NCBI GenBank assembly: GCA_014773175.1
Contig: VXCM01002500.1
Span: 82,987 to 146,986 of the forward strand
DNA: 64,000 nt
Direction: 5' to 3'
From: Lucifuga dentata
Taxonomy: Eukaryota > Chordata > Actinopteri > Ophidiiformes > Bythitidae
The position numbers and the translations under genes are program-made. Shown here in pieces: positions 52,316-63,791 of this stretch; position 1 is the stretch's first letter; the number at the start of each line of letters is the position of its first letter. The notes under the pieces were generated by a model. The model had not been told where the DNA came from, did not search any database, and was given only the letters and a program-made list of their open reading frames with translations.

Positions 52316-52512
52316 TTATTGGAAACTAAGAACAATGTATGAATAAAGCATGTAAAATCAGTGGCGCAACCAGAAAGTATAAGTACAAGTATCAAAAGAA
52401 ATATTTTCCATTTACTTTAAATTCAACAATATCTCAAGTATGCTATAAGACTTGTTTGAAGCATGGAAATGAAGGCAGCTCAGAAAGCATTACCTGATGG
52501 GCTGAGATTTCT

Positions 52513-52536
52513 CCGTGGTTGATACTGGACAGGCAT

Positions 52537-52575
<39 letters not shown>

Positions 52576-52600
52576 NCCGTGGTTGATACTGGACAGGCAT

Positions 52601-52639
<39 letters not shown>
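52513..52639. other. Assembly gap (N at 52576) with exact 63-bp duplicated flank
   Basis: CCGTGGTTGATACTGGACAG through a (GT)n and GCGT is identical at 52513-52575 and 52577-52639. Confidence 0.8.
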
Positions 52640-52640
<1 letters not shown>

Positions 52641-52802
52641 CGTGTGTGTGTGCGCGCGCACATGTGTAATCTGAAGCAAGGCCATGTAATGATTCACAGA
52701 TATCAGACATACTTTATAATCTTCAAAAACCAAAGAAAAACTAACCCCAAGTCAGTTTTAATAGACACTGACCTCCTGCTGGTGCAAAAAGATTACTGTT
52801 GA

Positions 52803-55800
52803 TCCTACAGCAGCAAAACTAAATAAACTGCTTTCAGTACCAGGCTGGGTTTCTTAAGGACATTTCCATTCAGTTTTTGCCTAGTTTACCTTCAATGCAG
52901 GGTGAGGTAAAACTATTTGATCCTCACCTTGGTTCACTTCTGTTAGCAGTAGATCATGTGGGGTTTTTTTTTGTTTGTTTTTTTTGTTTTTTTGTTTTGT
53001 TTTTTTTTAAAGACCAACATTGAAAGCTTTGTTGCCAAATTATACCCATATCCTCCCTACTGGAAGAGATCAGTGAATGTTACTCAACCAAATCTTGATG
53101 TTTTTGCTGCATTTTATTACTTCTCAGTGACGGTGAACCACCGTGGTGATATCATCGGCCTTAATTGGGTTATTTACTTTGCAACCTTAAAAAGAATTTT
53201 ATATCCAGTAGCCATTTTAGATACCATTTGATACAATCTCACAACTAATATATTCCAAACACTGTTCACACAAGAGCTCTTCAGGCTACTTAACTTTGGA
53301 GCCCTACTGACAATTATATTTTTGTTTCCAAAATATCACTGGATAATAACACTTCAAAGTAGCCATAGAACATAAAATTTTACTCCTAAATGGATTCAAT
53401 GGTATGAAATGATATCTTCTACCTTCTGTTAGGCACTTTATTTCCCATATTTTTTAAACATATGACTTACGTATATGTAGTACAGAAAACTGATATGGTG
53501 TATTCCACCATGTCCTACTTTTTCTCTATGATAAATTATACCCTAACAGATAAAGTAATCATATCTCATCTACTCTACTTGCCTATAGGCACAGGGCTTT
53601 TAATATACAATAGTGGACAAATTTATCATTTTACAGTTACAGTTAAACTCTGTACAGTAGACTGTACAGTTGTTCTGGGGCTGCATTAATTTCCACTCTG
53701 TTTGCAGATTCTTGAAGGTTTTAAAGTTTCTTTTCTTTCCACATATGTATATACTGCACATGTATATAGATCTTTTTTCTACAGTGCATGTATTTAAATT
53801 ATATTAAAAAATATATATATTTTGCAGATGATGATGATAAAGTTGACCACCTTGACCAATAGGAAAAGGTAGTTTATCTGTTATCTAGCTGTGATCTTAA
53901 GCTGAGCCACAGACAGTGTCATCTAGCTCAGCTACAAGTAATTTACCTTGGTTTCAATATATCTTCAGAGCTGGTGTTATGACTATTGAAAAAAAAAAAA
54001 AAAAAANAAAAAAAAAAAAAAAAAATAGCACAGATGATGCTGCCCACATCAGACAAAGGTCCAGAGTATCCTAAGGCTCTGAAACTATGTGAGTGATCAT
54101 ATGCAAGGCTTTCAGAGGCTAGCCCAACTATTGTATAGTCATTGTATAGACCATTGTATACATACAGTAGATTCCTAAAGACAAACAGGGTCAGAAGTGC
54201 TTAACATCAATGGAATGCAAATTTACCCTAAAGCAAAAAGAACTGGCTGTCCAAGCAAAGCACTTGGGAGCTCTAAAAGCGCTGGCCCAGGGGCAGCCCA
54301 TCAAAGTCCAGACGCAAAGCAACATCCATAGATTCCTTAGGAAAGAAACAGCACTACAGCTAATAACACCAAATTGGAAAGATGTCAGGATATCCTACTT
54401 AACCCTATAATGCCATTTGTCACATTTGATACATGATGCATGATTTTCTGAGACCTTTAACATGATCAGTTATTGACAAAAATGCCTATCATATCTAAAA
54501 AAATAATAACAATAATTTAAAAAAATGCAGTTTAAATCCTTTTAAGTTAAATAAATGTCTGATGTATCAAATGTGATACAAAAATTAAAAAAAAAAAAAA
54601 TCATACAAGCAAAGACAAGTTTCAGATTTATTTATTTATTTATTTTTTTTTTAATTTTATTTTTTTTTTGAGTTTCTTAAAGGGTTCAATAAAGGAAATA
54701 ATTGCAAAAAATTAATGTTTTCAGATAATTATTTCATGGATCAGGCTTTACAGGTTAACTAACAATTGGGAATATTGCCAACTGTAAATAAAATAGTACA
54801 AAAGCTCCAGTCCTAAATAATATAGAATGGCAAATGGTTATTGATGACTCCAAAAAGGGCAAAAGTGAAAAAGCCTGCTAGGGGTACATCCAAACAGAAT
54901 AACCAAGAATGGCGCTTACAGTGAGGACAGGTACCTGGAACAGCTCAGATATGAGAAATTATGGAAGTCCTGTTGGAACTTAAGGTGTCCAAAATGCCCA
55001 AACTTTATTTATTTATTTATTTATTTTTTAAAGAGGGCCAGATTGGATAGTATGAAAGTACCTGGGGGGCAGCTGCTCCTGGCATCATTCTTATTCCTGA
55101 TTTTGGTCCAGCAACCATGTTGCAACCATGAGCTGTCGTACCTGATGACCTAGCAGCCTCCTATTCAGTTGTGATATCAACTCCTTGTCAAAGAATCTGA
55201 GCTTGACATCACACCTGAAACAGCAACAATAGGGGCTCTAGTAGGAGACAGTCAGTATGATTGTGAACAAAGCTGAAGGGGGCAGTGAAAGTGAGCCTAA
55301 CAAAAGAAAGATAGGGTAAAGTCTGAATCTAAAATTAAACTGGAGGTAGAATGAGACGAAACTGTTGAAACCTTCAGAAAGAACTTAGTTAGAATGTTGG
55401 AAAAAATAAATGCAGCTTGACTTTTTGTAGAGCCTATCCTCCAACTATATTTAAAGCCATGAAAGAGCAAGAGGTTAGGGATATGAAAGAATTCATAATA
55501 CTGTCAGACAAGCCCTTGAAAGTGTGGGAGTCTAAAAAAAGGAAGAGGTCTGAATAACCTCCATGCATCATGAAGATTATATCATCATTGATGCTTACTT
55601 CATTTTCATACTTTCTGGGATTGAACATTCATTGTAATGAAGAATCCCTCCACCATGAACTCCACCATGTAGAGAAAAACCTCAGGGTAACTCCAGTAAG
55701 AGAGGGAAAAGGGGTTGATTACAAATGCAACTGTTGAGGATTGTATGCTTATTGTTTGTAATGTTTGTTTTATGATACAAGAATATATGAAAAATGGAAT

Positions 55801-57459
55801 TACTGAATTGTTGTATAAATGTATTTGTGAATATATCAGTTGAGAAATATACTTTAAACAGAATGGTAAACAACAGAGTTGTTTTGGGAGGGAGGAAAAG
55901 GGAACTTGGAGAGTTGTGTAAAGAAGTTGACTATTTCAGAGATATCAAGCAATAACAAACTTTTCAATGGCTAGTAATATCTGAGGGTGAGAGAGTGAAG
56001 AACATTTCTGTTCTTTTAAATTGGCATGATCAAATTATTATTAAGAAGATATAACTCACAGCAACCCAAAATAAAGGCATAATGTGAAGAGAAATCTGAT
56101 GAGGCCTAAACCCCCAAATTAGAAATAATCTCAATTAAACAGTATGTTAAGTAATTATGAAAAATACCATCATCTACAATTTTGCTGTGTCAAAATTCAT
56201 TGATTAAAAAAAACTGCTTTATTTTGGCTCGAGGGTTTTCATGGATCTCATACAAACCATCAAAATTACTATGAAGTTCACTGTTGTGCCTACGTTGTGC
56301 AACCCTAAGATGTTTTGCCAAAAAAGGGCAATTGAACTAAGTTGTTGATTGAACTGTCTACATTCTACTTGAACTTCCTTGTACCTCTGAGACCAATGGA
56401 TCAAAAGATGCCCAAATAAGGGACAGAAAAAGGTATGTATATCTTGAGTTTTTGAAGGTTGAGTAGAGTTTATATTGACTACTGTGGGAAACAGCCTCAC
56501 TTGGAACAAGATCCTGTCAGACGAGCAAGATACCCTTTGAAAAACTTCAGGAGGGGTGCCTGAGGGCTGCTACATAGAGGATAATTAAATGCAAAGATGG
56601 AGCTTTTGGCCTCTTTTCAACCATTTGACAGTTTTTTTATCTTCTTCAGGATTTTGCTAGTTTTGCTTTTTCAAAGCTTTTAAAATAATTTTGAACTTTT
56701 TTTTTTTTTTTTTTTTTACCATTTGTGAGTTTTCAGTCATTCTTAATTTGATTTTGAATACAGAAGAGAGTGACTCTTGTGCAAGATAGTTATGTCATAT
56801 TTTTGATGCTTCTCTTCCTCACCTTTTTTAGATTTTTTTGACCTTTCTGAAGATCAGTCTCGCTCTTCGAATTTCTCTTAGGGGTGAGTCAAACAATTCA
56901 ATACAAGTTTATTCTGAACATCGTTCTCACTATTCAAGTCCATCTGAGGGAACAAGCAATTTAGTATAAGCTTAGATGAAGGAAAATTTCTGTTACTATT
57001 TAATTTTGTACAATGTGACTCCAAATGCGGAATCAGATTAACTTCATTCTCTCTCTTGTAATACTCTGTTTTGGTGTCTACTTGGAGCTTGGAAGATATG
57101 TTCCAGACATGCGGGTTTAATGTTTGTTTAATGTTTAATGTAGCCAGAGAGCCACTCAGAAGGGAGTTAATGGGGAAGCAAACACATTCCCTGCAGCAAC
57201 GCATCTCTTCACAACCTCTCTCCAAGCACGGCGGCTATTTTGTTTTTCCAGCGCATGCATAATTGGTCCGATAGACGGGGACAAGTCTGCGTGGTCAAAA
57301 AATTGGAGACACGCAGACATCCGCACAGAGGCAACGCATACACTCTCTGACGTTAACAGATGACGAATTTTACGTCACATGGACGCTCACGGACTCACAT
57401 AGGCGGAAAGTATAAATTGGCTTTTAGGGGGTCAACACTTGAGGAGTTGTGTGCACAGA
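52803..57459. other. No gene seen: AT-rich DNA with homopolymer runs
   Basis: T runs at 52.96-53.01, 54.65 and 56.70 kb, and the poly-A gap at 54007. A CpG-bearing stretch at 57.24-57.43 kb ends in GCGGAAAGTATAAATTGG and resembles the end of a fish MITE, but this is not secure. Short frames at 54210 and 55434 match nothing I know. Confidence 0.35.
53990..54025. other. Poly-A tract with single-N gap at 54007
   Basis: A on both sides of one N. Confidence 0.8.
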
Positions 57460-57826
57460 TGATGAGTCAAGGGAATCCACTGAGTTTTTCACTTTTCTCA
57501 GGGAGGCTTACAGTGAGAAGCACATTATAGCCGAGCTATTAGAAGCCGAAGATTTATTTTAATACTCACACTGAATGATCCTTCGCTTATCCCTTAAACA
57601 AAAGCCAGATGCAGTATCTGATGGAAAGTTGGCAATCAGGGACCAGTTTGTCGAGGGTATCAAAAAGTTGTCTTTAAAAAGGGAACTTCGCAACATATAC
57701 TGTGTGGTGCTTCATTTAAGGAGTTCAGTGTGTAACTTACTCAAAGGAGAAAAAGTCTATCACGTTATACTTAAATATGCTATACTGAGCAAGGTAAGCT
57801 TATTGGAGCGTTTACGAAAGCTATGA
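57460..57826 (+). pseudogene. Decayed LTR-retrotransposon gag fragment
   Basis: TEFFTFLREAYSEKH (57479-57523, different frame) and then LSLKQKPDAVSDGKLAIRDQ within 57575-57826 resemble the gag core of Ty3/Gypsy elements (FFTFLREAYG... and ...LRDQFVEG...LRREL blocks). The pieces are in different frames and separated by stops, so it cannot be expressed as one protein. Confidence 0.5.
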
Positions 57827-57889
57827 AGAAGGCTTTCATCTAATGTCAGCAAGACTCAGTTCACAGGATGGGAAGCCAGTTAGTTTCAA

Positions 57890-58087
57890 ATGCAAAGGCA
57901 TACCACAGGGCGTGCAAACGGCAAATGTCAGAAGACCAGCCTACTTCCAGTGTGTCTCTATGGTTGCCAAGAGCCAGGCAATCTGAGGTGCTCAAAGACG
58001 CTTACTCATGAGAGCTTGAGAAGACAGTTGGTGAGGTCCCAGAAGTTGAAGTTGAGGTCATCAGACTCAAGGCAAAGAGCCTCTTAG
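57890..58087 (+). pseudogene. Decayed gag zinc-knuckle region of the same element
   Basis: CLYGCQEPGNLRC (57953-57991) lines up with a retroelement CCHC knuckle (C-x2-C-x4-H-x4-C). It has a one-residue longer first gap and an N where the zinc-binding H should be, so the finger is not functional. Confidence 0.45.
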
Positions 58088-58174
58088 CTAGAGGAATCCA
58101 GGTTAGCAATCATCTTTTAGTCATTTTTCCAACAGCACTTACTAGGAGGGAAAGATACAATTCTCACTGCCAAA

Positions 58175-58360
58175 TTGCTTAAGTTAATTACAGCAAACTC
58201 CCTGCCAATTCCATATATTGGTTACACTAATTGTATGTGCATGTTAACTATATCTGAGTATGGATTTCTAGTGGTCAAGGATTCTGTTCTAGAACTGCCA
58301 GAGAGCAAGCTAGTTTCAGATGAGCTAAAGTCAGAGAAGCTCCACGACATCAAACTATAG
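58175..58360 (+). pseudogene. Decayed retroelement protease-like region
   Basis: LITANSLPIPYIGY followed by GFLVVKDS resembles the Gypsy aspartic-protease C-terminal part (LTAANG.IPYIGY ... GILVVKD). The catalytic D-S/T-G is not seen. Position after gag fits element order. Confidence 0.4.
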
Positions 58361-58491
58361 AGAGCAAAAAGTTGGACAAAAAGTAGCTCCCTAGTCACCA
58401 CTGGCATGAATATCATTTAAAAAATGTAAGGACTGGGTAAGTTATGAAAGAAACTGTATGTGCATGTATGTGCTATCTGCCTGATAATGTA

Positions 58492-58529
58492 TTTTTTTTT
58501 TTTTTTTTTTNTTTTTTTTTTTTTTTTTT
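58492..58529. other. Poly-T tract with single-N gap at 58511
   Basis: T on both sides of one N. Confidence 0.8.
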
Positions 58530-58589
58530 GCTTGAATTGCAATTATTTGTGTGAAGAAAAATTATTATTTTCAATCCATCAATCAACTT

Positions 58590-58648
58590 TTTTTGTATAG
58601 CACTGTTCCTGCAAGAAAGGCAACTCAAAGTGCTTTCCAATAACACTG

Positions 58649-58687
<39 letters not shown>

Positions 58688-59010
58688 ATCAAATAAAAAC
58701 AAAAACAGGAAAAACAACAGTTGAAAAGACCATGGAGAGCAATGCATACATATTTTAAAAAGTAAGGATAAAATAAAATGAAATAGGATATGATAAAATA
58801 AATGAAACAGGATAATTTGAAATTTTTGTTTTAATTATGTAAGAATATAAATCATCATGTAAATTACAGGTAGGTAAGTGTAAAGTGAATAAATAAACAG
58901 ATGAATAAAATAAATAAGGTTTAAAAAAAAGCATGGCTTATCAAAATAATATTAAAACATCTAAAATATGAATGCAAACATTAAAAAAGATGGAAAAATA
59001 GGAAAAATAA
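58590..59010 (+). mobile_element. Second fragment of the same teleost dispersed repeat
   Basis: TTTTGTATAGCACTGTTCCT and CAACTCAAAGTGCTTTCCAA mirror the start of the family. They are followed by a (CA)n and then by long A-rich, AAATAAAAT-type sequence. Confidence 0.4.
58652..58682. repeat. (CA)n microsatellite
   Basis: Pure CA inside a dispersed-repeat fragment. Confidence 0.85.
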
Positions 59011-59999
59011 AATAATCAATCTTCTTCTTCTTTTCCTTTCGGCTTTCCCGATATTAAAAAAAAATTAATCTCAAGCATATGCCAAGTCAAACATGTACTG
59101 TATGTGTTAAGACCATGTTTCATAAAACCACATCAGCTGTCAGTCTGTTAGGCAATATTTACAGAAGTACAGTATGACGAGCTTGTTGCCACACATCTTT
59201 GCAGAAGTCATCCTTTTCCCAGAATTCAGCCATTTTAGTATGAAACTGAAACCAAAAGTGTCCTGTCCTATAAACTGATACCTGTCAGTCCACTGCTTCA
59301 GAGAAGGATCAGACTCTGTGCTGTATTCTTCCTGTGCTGTATTTTCTCCATGATGCCTACATAAATAACATTTCAAGATCATTATACATCAGTTTCTTTA
59401 TTCGTTCTCCAGAAATACTGGTACAACAATTGGCATCATAAAGAGGATCTCCAGTCCCACTGAGAATCAGCAGACGCTCAGCAAAAACTAACTTGCTGGC
59501 ACTTGCTGGCACCTGCAAAAGGTAACAGCTTTTTCCCTTTCCTTATTTCAAGTCTGTTGTTTCTCTTGTTGTAAGCAAAATCAATGAATAAATTGTTTGA
59601 TTCAACAGACTGGTTGTATGATTGATAGGTCAGGGAAAATAGGGTTGATTTCTTGAATCAACGCAGAAATTGTTAAATACAGGTTTGATTCCTTGAATCA
59701 AATCTGTAGGGATCAGGAGGGGAACAGGCTTTGATCTAGATTTAATGTGTGCAGGTATAAAGTGCTGCAATGTCGGAGAGATACGGGCTTCAGAGGCCAA
59801 GAAGGGTGAGGCTTGTGACTCACAAGCTTACTCCTACTCTGCTAGGTTAATCTAAAAAGAAACTATCAAGTTTCAGAATACAGATTCTATACTTGGCTCA
59901 TTCAGGCAGTTTTGGCACAGAAGGAATTGGCGCAAGAAGAAAACCTTAGCTGCACCAGTCATTTCTCTACGCACCACCCAGAATCAAGGAGGTGGATGA

Positions 60000-60138
60000 G
60001 TTGCTGTACTGTGACACTGATGATGTGTATATGGGCGAGTGTCAAAAGCTCCTATTGCCAGTTTATTTGTTAAGCACCTTGTAACTCTGTTTTGAAAGGT
60101 GCTATATAAATAAAGTTATTATTACTACTATTATTACT
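60000..60138 (+). mobile_element. L2-like retroposon 3' tail
   Basis: AGCACCTTGTAACTCTGTTT, then GGTGCTATATAAATAAAGTT, ending in an (ATT)n-like tail. This is the standard 3' end of abundant teleost L2-type retroposons. It has inserted next to, or into, the Gypsy remnant. Confidence 0.6.
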
Positions 60139-60140
60139 TT

Positions 60141-60457
60141 AAAAGAAGCAGCGCTTGAGAGTGTGCATGATGACATGGGACAACAGGGAATAGAATGTGC
60201 ACATCATCTATTGAGGCAAAAGTGTTTCTGGGTTGGGATGCATGAAGGTGTAAAGCAGATTAAACACTGTCAAAGATGTGTGCTTACCAAAATGCCACAA
60301 TCTGAGACACATGCTCCTGTGAAACCACTTCTAGCTACATGAGTTTGTTGCCATAGATTTTACTGTGATAGAACCAACATTAGATGAGCGTGAGAAGGTA
60401 GTAGTCATTACAGATGTTTTCACCAGGCTCACTCAGGCATTCCCTATACATGACTAG
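60141..60457 (+). pseudogene. Decayed Ty3/Gypsy integrase (zinc-binding and start of catalytic core)
   Basis: ESVHDDMGQQGIE, LLRQKCFWVGMH and HCQRCVLTKMP are typical of the H2C2 zinc-binding domain of Gypsy integrases. The second His is replaced by Gln (MGQQG instead of MGHQG). After a stop and a one-base frame change, VAIDFTVIEP and ITDVFTRLTQAFP give the beginning of the core with the first catalytic Asp region. The rest of the core is absent. An L2-like tail abuts directly on the 5' side. Confidence 0.75.
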
Positions 60458-60619
60458 AATGTTTGGGGGACACCCACACCTTCCTGTAGATGCCTAGTGA
60501 AGGTAAGAGGAAGCACTGTGTAGCAAACATGGCTGGGTAGTGATACATCAGGAACACTAAACAAAATCCACAAAAAAAGCAAGATAGTTTGCTGAACAGA
60601 AAGTGCTTGTCAGTGCTTG

Positions 60620-61108
60620 AACTGGATAAGACACAGCAAGGCAATTTTATTACAAATAAACTCAATGCACTTTACGTTAAAATGCATACAACAGCGAATA
60701 ATAAGTATAGAAGAATAAATGACAAAAAATGCAAAACAAAACAGAATACAACCATCCACCCATCAAAACACAGTAGTGAACCCCGCACCGAGTCCAAATG
60801 CGAAAACTGCATCCCACACACGTATAGACATACACTCAAGTGCACATGCTCACTCATACACACATAGCAGGTATTCATAAGTCTGAGAAAACAGTAAAGT
60901 TTTAAGTTTTCTTTTAAATGTGGACAGAGAAGTTACAGATCTCAGGTCATCAGATAGGCTGTTCACAAGAGCAGGACCAAAGTAACCAAAAGCATCCTCA
61001 GCAGATTTGGAGCTTATTCTTGGAGCTTATAATGAGAAACAAACACAGCTGGAAGAGTTGTCATTCAGCATAGAGCTTTATAGCAATGTGATAAGATGAT
61101 GTGTCAAG

Positions 61109-61147
<39 letters not shown>

Positions 61148-61480
61148 GAGATTATTCTACAAATATGAAAATAAGTGAAAGGAGTAGCAGGAGTTTCAGA
61201 AGGGAGTAGGATGAAAAGAAGCTCCATAATTAATCTAAACGGGTCAGAAAGGATCACCCTGATCTAGTACAGCGTGTTATGATACACATCTTAAAACATA
61301 GTATGTTACAGTATACATGAACATTTTATTTTATCAGCTTTGCATGTTCAGGTAGGGTCTCTGGCTGCAGTGTTTTGAATGAGCTGCAGCCTTGCTATTG
61401 ATTGCTTTTTTAGTCCAGTGAAGAGAGCATTACAACTATAGAAAGAAGACAGCAGGAAAGACAAAGCTAGAGAATGCCTT
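60620..61480 (+). mobile_element. Teleost dispersed repeat (retroposon-derived, non-coding)
   Basis: Starts GGCAATTTTATTACAAATAA with TGCACTTTACGTTAAAA. It continues through GTCATCAGATAGGCTGTTC, AGCAGGACCAAAGTAACC and GTTTTGAATGAGCTGCAGCC, to CCAGTGAAGAGAGCATTACA. The order matches a very common fish repeat I know from many genomes. It is interrupted by a (GA)n at 61108-61151. Confidence 0.5.
61107..61151. repeat. (GA)n microsatellite
   Basis: GA run with one C, inside the dispersed repeat. Confidence 0.9.
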
Positions 61481-61799
61481 CCTGACCAGTCTATTCTGAT
61501 TAGAATCCTGTACTACAGTATCTGTAACAGGCCTTGTCATAACCACCATACAGTAACGACTGGAATGATCACTGGTACAGGTGTGCCAGGTTGTAGTTCT
61601 TTTACTGATCTTAAAGCTTTGAATGACTGTTCCATAAACTGCACATAAAAATGCTATGGTTAAATAAACCTTCGGCATTCTCATTTAAATTGTCAGATAG
61701 GCAAATATTATTTTTGGTTGAACCAGATAATGTTGGGAAAATGTTAATGTACTTTCTATTCATCATCATTTGGCGGTGGTCTGGTTAGAAGGCAGGAGT

Positions 61800-61806
61800 T
61801 ATAAAG
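61800..61806 (+). promoter_or_regulatory. Possible TATA box upstream of sucnr1 exon 1
   Basis: TATAAAG lies about 230 bp upstream of the predicted start codon, and a CCAAT follows at about 61896. In AT-rich DNA such motifs are common, so this is only a plausible position for the promoter. Confidence 0.2.
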
Positions 61807-62030
61807 CCGCTAGATTGGTCTGTATAATCTTTGTATAAGGCTCATATAGTGTGCCTGTGTTCCCACTGTTAGCAGAATAGTCATTGTTGATTTTTCCAAT
61901 CCTGTCATAATAAAACACCAGTACCTGTGTTTACTGTTTCCAGTTAACAGGTAGTGGCTGCAACTGCTGTTCGTCATTGAGACCAGCACTTCTTTCTGTT
62001 CACGCTACTAGACTATAACCACATAACAGC

Positions 62031-63257
62031 ATGGTAAGAATTACTCTAACTTCAATAATATCTATGATGTACTAAAATTTGTCTTGGACACAAAATAAAA
62101 CCAGCATACTGTGTCAAAACGTAAAATAAAATCAGTATATAGTGTGCCAGTTATTGAAACCCTGACTCTTGTAAAGTTCAAGAGATGAAAGGATGTAGGT
62201 TACAAGATGTCTTGCTGTTATTATTCATTCATTTCTTCTCTCCTTTCACCTTCATTCCCCTCCCTTATATTTTCTTCTCTTACTCCCTCTTTCATTCTCT
62301 CATCTCCAGGTTTTTAATTGTACACAGCTAGATGACCTGATGAAGCTGTACTACCTGTCTCCACTCTATGGCATTGAGTTCTGCTTAGGTTTCCTTGGCA
62401 ACCTGTTGGTTATCCTTGGTTACTTGTTTTGCCTGGCAGAGTGGCAAACCTGTAATATTTACCTGTTCAGCCTGGCCATCTCTGACCTTATTTTTCTCTG
62501 CACCTTGCCACGCCTGTCCTACCTGTATGCACATGGCCAGTCAGAAACCAGTCCCTTTAGTTGTGTTTTCAACCGCTACATCCTGCATGTTAACCTTTAT
62601 TCCTCCATCCTCTTTATGATGTGGGTCAGCATGGATCGCTTCCTGCTCATAAGCCATCCAACACGGAATCACTTCCTGCTGAGACCAAAGGCAGCATTGG
62701 TTGTCATAGGGCTGAGCTGGCTAGCAGTCAATGTGGAAGTGACTCCAGTGGTAGTTCTCATGATCCAGGACCTACACAGAAACAAGACTCTCTGCAAGGA
62801 TTTTGCCAGCCTAAACGGGGACATCAATACTTTAGGCTATAGCTTAGGGCTAACCTTCACTGGTTACATCATCCCTTTGGTTGGACTTTGCTTTTATTCC
62901 TACAAAATTGCAGATCTCCTGCAAACCCAGGAAAGGGCTCTACAGAGGAGGACCACTTCATACAAGCGGCCTCTCAGGGTTGTTACAGCAGCGGCTGCCA
63001 TATTTTTGGTTCTTTATACTCCATACCATGTGATGAGGAATGTCAGAATAGCATCTCGACAGGAATGGGCTGAGTTTGATGAGTGCACAAAAGTATACAT
63101 AGAGGTCATGTACATTATAACACGACCGCTTGCCTTCCTCCACAGCGTCATCAATCCTATCTTTTACTTCCTCATGGGTGACAAGTTCAGAGAGCTTCTG
63201 TTAGCTAAATTTAGAGAGCTGGCAAGAAAGTCAGAGCATCAAAGAAAACCAGCATGA
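62031..63257 (+). CDS. sucnr1: Succinate receptor 1 (GPR91), class A GPCR; two-exon CDS, intron 62034-62309
   Basis: This plasma-membrane receptor senses extracellular succinate and signals through Gi/Gq. The uninterrupted part (62340-63257) gives 305 aa with seven hydrophobic helices. Family landmarks, numbered from that internal Met: C75 (3.25) and C152 (ECL2), expected to form a disulfide; DRF at 99-101 in place of DRY; NPxxF at 272-276; and TPYHVMRNVRIASR at 227-240, which I recall as identical in human SUCNR1. The four residues reported as succinate contacts in mammals are all kept: R79 (3.29), H83 (3.33), R233 (6.55) and R262 (7.39). The N-terminus extends upstream in frame through VFNCTQLDDL to an acceptor (CTCCAG, 62304-62309). 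This adds an N-glycosylation site and the Cys also found in mammalian SUCNR1. A phase-0 donor follows an ATG at 62031-62033 (ATG then GTAAGA). The spliced protein would be 316 aa. NKT at 148-150 is a second glycosylation site. OXGR1 and P2Y receptors are less likely because of the TM6 and TM2 matches. Confidence 0.95.
62034..62309 (+). other. sucnr1: Predicted sucnr1 intron 1 (276 bp)
   Basis: The donor GTAAGA directly follows an ATG. The acceptor CTCCAG is preceded by about 85 bases of strongly pyrimidine-rich sequence (62225-62307). Removing it joins an ATG in frame to the extended receptor N-terminus, leaving no stop codon. The intron is inferred, not shown by transcripts. Confidence 0.7.
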
Positions 63258-63269
63258 TACATTGTATGG

Positions 63270-63316
63270 ACACACACACACACACACGCACACACACAAC
63301 ACTATATATATATATA
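63270..63316. repeat. (CA)n(TA)n microsatellite in the predicted sucnr1 3' UTR
   Basis: CA run with one G, then a short TA run, starting 13 bp after the stop codon. Confidence 0.85.
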
Positions 63317-63785
63317 CTGTATGTGTGTTGTGTATGCATGTTTAACTTTATATATTAATTTATACATTGCATTTTCTTCTTTTGCTTTACTTCAGTTATG
63401 TTTTTTATTGATTCAATTATAAATCACTGACGTTGTGTATGTGATCATTTATTCAGAAAATATTATCAAGCTGTTCAATCATCAATCTATCTAGTATTAT
63501 GATCACATGACTTCTTGGCATAATAGAAGATTTAAGTCACTTCTTTAAAGCTGTGAACCACTGCTTTGAGACTACCAGACATATTACTCAGTAAGACATG
63601 ATACAAAGCATCATCTAAAGTAAAGGAATAGCTTTAAAATGTAAATAACTGAAAGGTTAAGTCTCATAATAACCAGATAAAATAACCCAATTCATATTAA
63701 GATCTGGCGCTTTTGTTATTTTGATATTAACTCTTTACTTAAGAATATGTATGTGGGGAATGTTCATTGTTTATTTCTGTGTTTT

Positions 63786-63791
63786 AATAAA
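63786..63791 (+). terminator. sucnr1: Polyadenylation signal AATAAA of sucnr1
   Basis: Canonical AATAAA about 530 bp after the sucnr1 stop codon, in AT-rich sequence and followed by a T-rich stretch. The 3' UTR would include the (CA)n/(TA)n microsatellite at 63270-63316. Confidence 0.55.

Noticed and set aside
54210..54410. Short plus-strand frame MECKFTLKQKELAVQ...
   Set aside because: Could be a retroelement scrap, but I cannot name a domain.
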